The position numbers and the translations under genes were made by a program. A stretch of DNA of 64,000 nt from Phymorhynchus buccinoides (lineage: Eukaryota; Mollusca; Gastropoda; Neogastropoda; Raphitomidae): the NCBI GenBank assembly GCA_017654935.2, contig CM065695.1:37120431-37184430 (forward strand), given 5' to 3'. Below, in pieces: positions 62,501 through 64,000 of this stretch (position 1 is its first letter; each line of letters opens with the position of its first letter). A model generated the notes under the pieces. That model saw only the letters and a program-made list of their open reading frames with translations. It was not told where the DNA came from and ran no database searches.

Positions 62501-63008
62501 CTGACTGAAATGCAGCACACATGTCCGTGTGCCGGCTCCTTTGTGCAGTCCCACAGCTGAAATGGCTGATCCTTGATGTGATGCGCCTAACGTGGAAGAT
62601 GCTAGTGCTGACTGGCCATGCTGGTCACATCTTCCTTTCAATCATCACACTAGCTGGATTTAGCTATTTCTTAATAGGAATTGTTTGGAAATAATTAAGG
62701 GGAGTACTTTCATGGTGTGTGGGAGTGATCTCGCCTCTTTCAATTGGTCAAACAGGGGAAATTACTCTACCTTCAGGAAGATCCCCAGCCCTCGCTTCGT
62801 GTGTTTGAGGAGACACACAGCATGTAGAACGCAGTGCGTCATTCTAAATTTGATGTAATTTATATTTTTTACGTCACAGTTTGCAAGTTCTATCACTTTG
62901 TAGCAACCCCTTATTTTTAAAAAAAAATGTTTGCAAGTCGCTGACTGGCATCCTACGGTTTGAAGCTTTGACGCCATTGTTGCTATGGCGTTTGACCGAG
63001 TAATGGAG
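62501..63008. promoter_or_regulatory. Possible divergent promoter with two short first exons
   Basis: On the plus strand ATGGCGTTTGACCGAGTAATG (from 62985) is followed after eight codons (MAFDRVME) by a strong donor GGTAAGC at 63008-63009. On the minus strand MCAAFQS (ATG at 62522-62520) is followed by CAG|GTGAGAT at 62500. Between them lies CAATTGGTC, an inverted CCAAT box (62743-62747). This pattern suits two head-to-head first exons, but the exons are very short and I cannot identify either gene. Confidence 0.25.
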
Positions 63009-63299
63009 GTAAGCAACTCTAATTTTTACGAAGTGCTCCAAGTGCTCTCCCCTAGTTTATTCCAAAAATCGGCTGTTCAAAGACGCACATCATTTCTTTA
63101 TCAGCAATGTCTTTGTGTTGCAACCATGTCAACTGAACATTCTTCCTTTGTACACATTTGCGCACACAGACAGGTACAAGTGCAGATACACATAGCAAAA
63201 CTTTGGGAAGAAGGGGAGGGAAGAGGGCTGGAGCAACAACAAAAAAAGAACAAAAGATGCTTAGCCAAAAATAGTTTCTACTTCTTTCTGATCCTTTAA

Positions 63300-63537
63300 C
63301 CCTTTTACCGCCAGCCATATTTCAGCCAAAATTGTCCATTAAATGTAACTGGGTAGAGAACAAAATCCATCTGCAGTATTGGGGATTCTTCCGTGACGTA
63401 TATAAAATAAGGTCTATCCATACTTCCCAAAACTAAGACAATAGGGTCTTTGGATAATAGACTCCAATTTGATGCCTTTTAGTGACATAGGTGTTAAATC
63501 ACTGTGGTGCTAAAATGCGACTTTGGCGGTGAAAGGG
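63300..63537. mobile_element. piggyBac-like MITE with TTAA target site
   Basis: CCCTTTTACCGCCA at the left end and TGGCGGTGAAAGGG-like right end (CTTTGGCGGTGAAAGGG), flanked by TTAA at 63296-63299 and 63538-63541. The interior matches 3197-3440 closely, so one family has been active at several sites. Confidence 0.82.
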
Positions 63538-63541
63538 TTAA

Positions 63542-64000
63542 AAGGTAACAGACTTTAGCATAAGAAAGGTTAAATAGAGATGGGGGGCTGAAGAATAGTG
63601 ATATGATAGAGGGGACAAAGAGGCATAGAATGAAGTGATGCTGAAAAGGACAGCATGTTTTCTCAAAAGGTAGGGGATATAATAATAATGATGACGCTTA
63701 GGAGAAACGGAGGAAGACATTCTACGTGACTGTCGTAAGCTTCGACCCATACTTGAGCTCTCAACCTACAGTCACCTTAATGCTACATCTTTTCTCTTTC
63801 CCTCCCTCCTCTGTAACATTTTCAGCTTTCTTCAAATCTGTCCATCTTTCTCCAAGCAGGCTCTCACTGTACTTGCTTCTCAGCCTTCTGCTAACTAACC
63901 GTAACCAGAGAGCTTATGCCATAACACAAACAGTTGTGTATTTAACATTGTTGCATCTGGCGCAAGAAATCAATAAACTGACCAAGAACTTCATAATAGC
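63542..64000. other. Window end, nothing recognised
   Basis: Non-coding by eye; short ATAATA run near 63680 and pyrimidine-rich sequence near 63790. Confidence 0.5.

Overview
This is eukaryotic nuclear DNA from an animal, most likely a marine mollusc and probably a gastropod. The evidence is spliced genes with GT/AG introns, a SEH1 protein very close to the vertebrate form, heavy GA/CT and GT microsatellites, many short terminal-inverted-repeat elements, and SINE/LINE pieces of kinds familiar to me from mollusc genomes. The species cannot be fixed from the sequence alone. Genes occupy only a small part of the window; the rest is introns and repeats.

Layout. (1) Bases 1-11257 and 12671-24369 are two near-identical copies, in the same orientation, of one 11-12 kb segment. 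They are separated by a 500-base run of N, GA microsatellites and about 400 bases of unique DNA. Each copy carries one long intronless minus-strand gene (756 codons) for a protein with a clear C-terminal SOCS box and ankyrin-like helices. The encoded proteins differ at only 6 residues. The first copy runs straight into the N gap, so uncollapsed haplotypes are at least as likely as a real tandem duplication. (2) Bases 24370-31300 are intergenic and rich in transposon remnants. (3) Bases 31344-33470, minus strand, hold a two-exon NEURL2-like gene (Neuralized domain plus SOCS box). (4) Bases 38530-52508, plus strand, hold a complete eight-exon gene for nucleoporin SEH1, predicted at 360 residues. 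NEURL2 and SEH1 are divergently oriented about 5 kb apart. (5) Bases 52509-64000 hold SEH1 3' flank, more small DNA transposons, a 1.5-kb 37-bp satellite and a possible divergent promoter near 62.5-63.0 kb.

Function. SEH1 acts in the nuclear pore Y-complex and in GATOR2. NEURL2 and the 756-residue protein both carry an LPLP Cullin5-type box, so both are predicted substrate receptors of Elongin B/C-Cullin E3 ubiquitin ligases. Nothing in the sequence shows that the three genes are functionally linked.

The most interesting structure is in the repeats. There are several families of CAG...CTG-ended elements flanked by 5-6 bp target duplications, including one with a decayed hAT-like transposase that landed inside a tandem SINE-like array. 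A SINE family shares its 3' tail with a LINE fragment. Two Helitron-like elements bracket the main NEURL2 exon. Tigger-like, piggyBac-like and foldback elements are also present.
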